DNA of 64,000 nucleotides, taken from Plotosus lineatus (taxonomy: Eukaryota; Chordata; Actinopteri; Siluriformes; Plotosidae). Each line of letters starts with the position of its first letter. The first letter of the stretch is position 1. A program made the position numbers and the translations under genes. The notes beneath the pieces were generated by a model that did not search any database, was not told the DNA's origin, and worked only from the letters and a program-made list of their open reading frames with translations. Of the stretch, positions 52,701 to 58,700 are shown piece after piece. Location of the stretch: the NCBI GenBank assembly GCA_024760905.1, contig CM045733.1, positions 37,440,001-37,504,000 on the forward strand, in the 5' to 3' direction.

Positions 52701-55700
52701 GATCAGAATTCCAGATTCCAGAGCAGAATATTCCAAAAGGTTTTTAGCAGTACATCACGAGTTATGAATGTAGAGCACCAAAGCTCCGCCTTTGGTCTTG
52801 CCCAAAGCTGTGGTCCTGTCAGCCTGGAACAGAGAACGCCCTGCTAATTCCACTGTGGCGTCGGGGATGTCGTCATCCAGCCAGGTCACGGTGATGATAG
52901 CCACACAGCGGTCCATCCTCTGTGAGGCAAACCAAAAGTGGATCTCGTCTAGTTTGTTGGTGAGAGACCTGGCATTCGAGAGAAGACTGGATAGCGCCAG
53001 TCTATTTGGGTTAGCATGTAGCCCACCCCGCTTTTGTTTACGGTATCTCTTCCGTCGCCTGAACCACAGAAGAGGGAGAGTGAAAGCTCCCATGGTCCAC
53101 TGCAGCTCTCGTAGAATAAAATCCTTTGCAGGTTCAAAATTTCCAAAATTTTATGAAAAAATATGCAGTCACTTCGGGAATATGGCTTATATTCATACAG
53201 CTTTAACGGGGCCAAAATTTAAAATTCCATTTACATACTGGCATACCACAGTCATTTAATTATTTACAAACTGCCAATTTAGCATTTTTTCTTCACCTAA
53301 GTCCCAGCAGATCTTCCGACAAAATAAACTTGATACCAGCGGATAGCTACTGTTTAGTTTCATTTCATGCTATGTATACGATGGTTTGTCGGTACTACAG
53401 TCACCAAGTCTGTCTTCCTTTCGGCTTTTTCCCTTTTTACTCAGGAGTCGCCACAGCGAATCATCGGATTCGCACGTTTGATTTGGCAGAGGTTTTTTTT
53501 ACGTCGGATGCCCATCCTGTCACAACCCTTTTAGCAAGGGACAGAAACACGCTGATGACTTTGCAGCCTACTCTTTACGAAAGTCAGCAATGGTTCTTTT
53601 ACATGCCTCTCACCATAGACAGTGAGAGACATGGCCCGCCTTTGATAACCCAGTTAGCTGCACTGGGGGGGACAGTGACAACCTTGTGGAGAGTGGGACT
53701 TGAACCCCCAACCTTTGGATCAGCGATCCAGCGCCCTATACCACTAGACCACCACTGCCCCACGGTACTACAGCCACCAAGTGTGTGACACATTTTGTTG
53801 CATGCATTCCCCAAGGTTGACATGTCTGTCCGAGCCAACACGATAGAGTGCTACCACAGGGTTGACGGGTGCTTGTCTTCAGCGTCTTATTTTTTGTTCG
53901 TTTGTTTCCACAATTCATTGCACAAAATTTAAATGAATAGAATAGAAAGATCAGAATGTCAGCCTTCTGATTATACATTCAAAATATGAAAAATGAACAC
54001 TTTGAGATGGAAGTACATTTGTAAGAGTACTTCTCGAACACCTTCAGCATGCTTTCTATCAGGAATTGCTCAGCCGGAACCTAGTTACGACTGTATTTCT
54101 GTGTCATAATACCATAGTGTGGACCTTTAATCCTGTAGGATCACACACACTCTGTACTTCCTAACTCCCCTCCCCCCACTCCCAGTAATCACACAGTGGA
54201 GTAATCAGTTTTTGTTTTCAATGAGTAATTTTATTTTCAGTGACACTTTCCCTTAAATTTTGTGTTTCAGAAGTCAAATTGCCGAATTATGAGTGGTCAT
54301 GGTGATACAGGGTGGCTATAAATCTCCAACACTCCAATGATAAATGGTAATCAAATTATTAACGCATGCGAAACTTTCAGTAGAGTTTTTAGCTTTAAAC
54401 AGAGTAGTCTAACAGTTATGCACCCGTTAAGATTGCTGAAAATATTTCTGGTTATCTTGTTGCATGGCTGGTCAGTTCCCCAGAACTCGCTTCTTGTGAT
54501 TTTTTTTTTCTGTAGGGCCAGCTTAAATCACAAGTGTATACTTACTGACCACAAACTAAATATTTTAAAAGCTTGTTTGTGCTGTTTCTATGAAATTGTG
54601 CTCTTTTTCATGAAACATCTTGCCACAAGAAGGGAGAAAGTGGGGGAACAGCAATTACACCACAAATGGGGGCTCCGTCGTAATGTTTAAATTATCAAAA
54701 AGTCACATGACCACGTGTCCAGAAGAACTCTACAAATTTGCAACAGACTACAGAAGCAATTTATTTACTTCTAGACTTCTTCTTCTTCTTCTTTTACTTT
54801 CGGCTGCTCCCTTCAGGGGTCGCCACAGCAAATCATCCGCCTCCACCTCACCCTGTCCTCCGCATCTTCTTTTCTGACTCCAACGACCTTCATGTCTTCC
54901 TTCACCACATCCATAAATCTCTTCTTCGGTCTTCCTCGAGGCCTTCTGCCTGGTAGTTCCAACCTCAGCATCCTACTGCCAATATACTCACTATCCCTCC
55001 TCTGTACATGTCCAAACCATCTCAATCTAGCCTCTCTGACTTTGTCTCCAAAACATCTTACGTGGGCTGTCCCTCTGATACATTGACAAAGAAAACAGTG
55101 GATTTTTACCTGAGAGCTCATCAACACCTGAAGCAGTCAAAGTGAAACCACTTAAAAATGATTGCTGTTTTCATAAGCTACTGGACTGAGGTAAGATTCT
55201 TCTTCTTCTCCTTTCGGCTTTTCCCTTCAGGGGTTGCCACAGCGAATCATCTGCGTCCATCTCACCCTATCCTTTACATCTTCTCTTACACCGACAACCT
55301 TTATGTCCTCCTTCACCACATCCATGAATCGTCTCTTTGCTCTTCCTCTAGGTAATATTGGCAAGCGAAAAAAAAATACAGCTGAACGGTGTGTTAAAAT
55401 TTTTCTACCGAGTGGCGCATCCACAAAGTGCGTGACTATTGACTCAGAGATTGCAAGTTCAAATCCGGATTAAAGCCACAGCCGCCCATTGCCGAGAGTC
55501 CAAGGGAGATAATTGGCCAAGCTCTCATGAGAGGCAAACGCTCATGGCGATCAACAGCCATTAAAGGGCTTCCGTGATCTCATTCGAATGAGGGGGAGAT
55601 CGCACTTTCCCTCCGAGTGTGTTTGACCACAACCAAATGCACATGCACTGCAGTTCACAAAGGGGCTGGAGGCGAGCATTGCATGTCACGGAGGGGGTGT

Positions 55701-58700
55701 GTGTGCATGGTTTTGCCTCTCCCTAGTCAGTTGTGGTCATGTGATTGGGAAGGCAATACCTGATGGGTGGAAATTTGACACAACCAAGTTAGGGAGAAAA
55801 AAGAAAGGGAAAAAAAACCCTGACTTCTTCAATATATGATTGTTTTTTAAGTGCACCAAAACATTATGGGGAATATGAATTATATGTGCACAAGAAAACC
55901 TTGCACGATATTCACTGCAGTGACTATGGCTAGTACAGTATTACAATTAAATACAGTAAAAGTAAAATTGGGTTTTAAACTCTACCAACAGAAACTGCTA
56001 CTTTCCTTAACTTGGAGGAAAATCTAATTAAACCAGTAACAGTATTTATGGCTCAGGGCAAGTTCGTCCTTAGCTGGTCACGAGTCATGCTTGTACAGGC
56101 TCCGATAGGTCAAGAGAAACACATTATACATACGTCAAACTGAAATAGCAGCAACAAAAGGCAAATTTCTGCCCAGCGGCTGAGCATTCTGAAAACATTG
56201 AAGTTTTGCCTCATGGTATAAAAGATTGTGGAACAGTATAAATAATAAAAATAAAGACGGAAGAAGAAGAATCAATTCCAGTTCACAGTCTGAAAACGGC
56301 CTTGGTTTCTAGTCTGGCTGAGATCAGATTATATCACTGTTGGCTCATCTCAGGTTTTTATCAGTGTCGTAGTGCTCAATTTTATATGGTTGAATTCAGT
56401 CAGCTACTCCCAATCCAAATGACTTTGTTGGCCAGCTAATTTTGAGTTGAATACCCCATTCTTGCTTTTTTAATGTACTGTAAAGCGGAGTTGAAATTTA
56501 AGAAATTTCTGTCCTGGGTTCACTTAAACTGTACATACACACAAAAAATCTGCATTCAAATATGGTTATATTGGGAGAGGGAGTGTTCATAAAACTCATC
56601 CGTTCCTAAACTAAATATATTGTTAAAATAAGTACAATCTGAAAAGTAAATGTTAAACAAATATTAGCATCACAACTTAAATTGCTCTACAATATTCCTC
56701 AGCGCAGTTGTGTAAACAATTCTCTCCCCTTTCTGTACCACCCAAATAGTTAATTATTCAGCAGCGTCCACACAGGAAGTGAACAATGCACACAACACTT
56801 TCTTGCTGAACTGCACACAAAGTTACCTCTTGAGGGAATCAAATCGCTTCATTTAAGTGTCTTCAGCTCGTCACCTTGCAAACTCCCTTACATGTTATCC
56901 ACTTAAAAACCCTTCCAATTAAAATTGAGAAGCCCTGAAATAGTTCTGTACAACAGATCCACAAGAACTTTGATATTTTTGTGCTAAATATCTTATCATG
57001 CAGCAATAACGAAACAGAGACTCTTGTGCGTCACAAACCATGAAGTTATGTATGCAAAAATACATACACACAGGAAATACCAAACCATTTTAGATGTGTG
57101 GACACAAGGATTACATTTCCAGTTATTATCCTTGTAAAATGTGCAGAGCATTTAGACAATGTAACATTGAGCTACTCTTCTATGCAGGCAGAAAAACTCA
57201 ATTTGTGTTTAAAAATTAAAACTGCTTAGTGGCATCTGACAACCAATGTCATCTTTTAGCTCTGATTTGTAATCCCTCAAATTACAGCAGGTGATGGTTC
57301 ACTTTAATTGAATTTTCTGCCTGCCCACTTCACGTGCATTGAGAATTTCGCCTTTTGTGTCTCATTTTGTTGGCATGGTTGCTTGTCACTTCCTGTGTAG
57401 ACACAGCTGAAGGGTACAACAGTTTGAGGAGTTTTGAGCAGATCAGAGAATGCCAAGCTGCCATGTTAGGATTGGACATATCTATAGCAAAGAGCGATAT
57501 CATAAGTAGATATATAATTTCCTTATGCCTTTTGCAATATTAATATTCCACAGGTTCATATTGTAATGATAAAGTTTTGATGTACCGTACAGCCCTAACC
57601 AATTCCAAAGTTTGCACTAAAAATAAGACTTTGGACTTACACCACGATACACAACCCCCTGTGAACCCACTGATGCTATTTTTAAATTTGTGCGAAGGGA
57701 CACATCCAAAATTTTCAGAGGATAAACTTCCTTGGACAGATGTATCATCCCCAATGAAATTATGAAATTAACCATTTTAAAGAACAATGTAGTTTTCACC
57801 TGGTTGAAATCCATTCAGTTTTATTTATATTTTGCTAGATTATATTCAGTTTTCAAAAGGGGAATTTGTGCTCTGCATTATTAATACATTCAATATCAGC
57901 ACATACATGAAGCAGTGGGCTTCCACACACTGCAGCACCAATGAGCAGTTGCGATTAGGTGCCTTGCTTAAGGGCGCTTCAGTCATGAATGTGGAGGAAT
58001 GAAAGGTGCTGCTCTCTCTCCTCTATGCTCCACATTCTTCCTGCTGGTTTGATTTTTGAAGCAGCAACCTATAAGTCCCAAACCTGCTTCTGTAACTATT
58101 AAGACATGGCTTGTCAAAGTTATCAAGGGTGAAATTTTAAGGACTGTTCCTGACACAATATTTATCATTTCAGACACAACAAGAAAGTATGAATTGGGAA
58201 TCTGCACATGAAGTCTCTCAAGTTTCATAGTACCTGATCAGGGGTAATGTGTCCACAAGAAAATGTGTTGATCAGTGATGAACTACACTTCAATAGCCAT
58301 CCATTATTTTCATCACACAAGTTCTATATCAAAATAAGGTTGTTTCAAGAAGAGGCTTCATAGAAAACAAAAGTATATGTGTAAATTTATGAACAAGTTA
58401 TTCGCCTCAAGCATATTTGTGTTTCTGCTTCCCAAAAGTTGGAGTTCCAACACATTGAGTAAATCTCTTTCAGATAACTGGAGGAGGAATAAAGGAATGA
58501 GAGTAAAAATGATTACTTAGTACAGTACTCCAAAAATAACCACTTCTCATTCACAATTATTGTCACTTGTAGTGCATTATGGCAAAGTCTGTTTAATTAG
58601 CACGTTTAATTAGGTGTACCTTCTGTAATTTAATCTGCCACTGTGTCCAATGAGGTGTCGTTCTGCGATCTCGATATAATTATCTCAAAGGCATGTTAAG

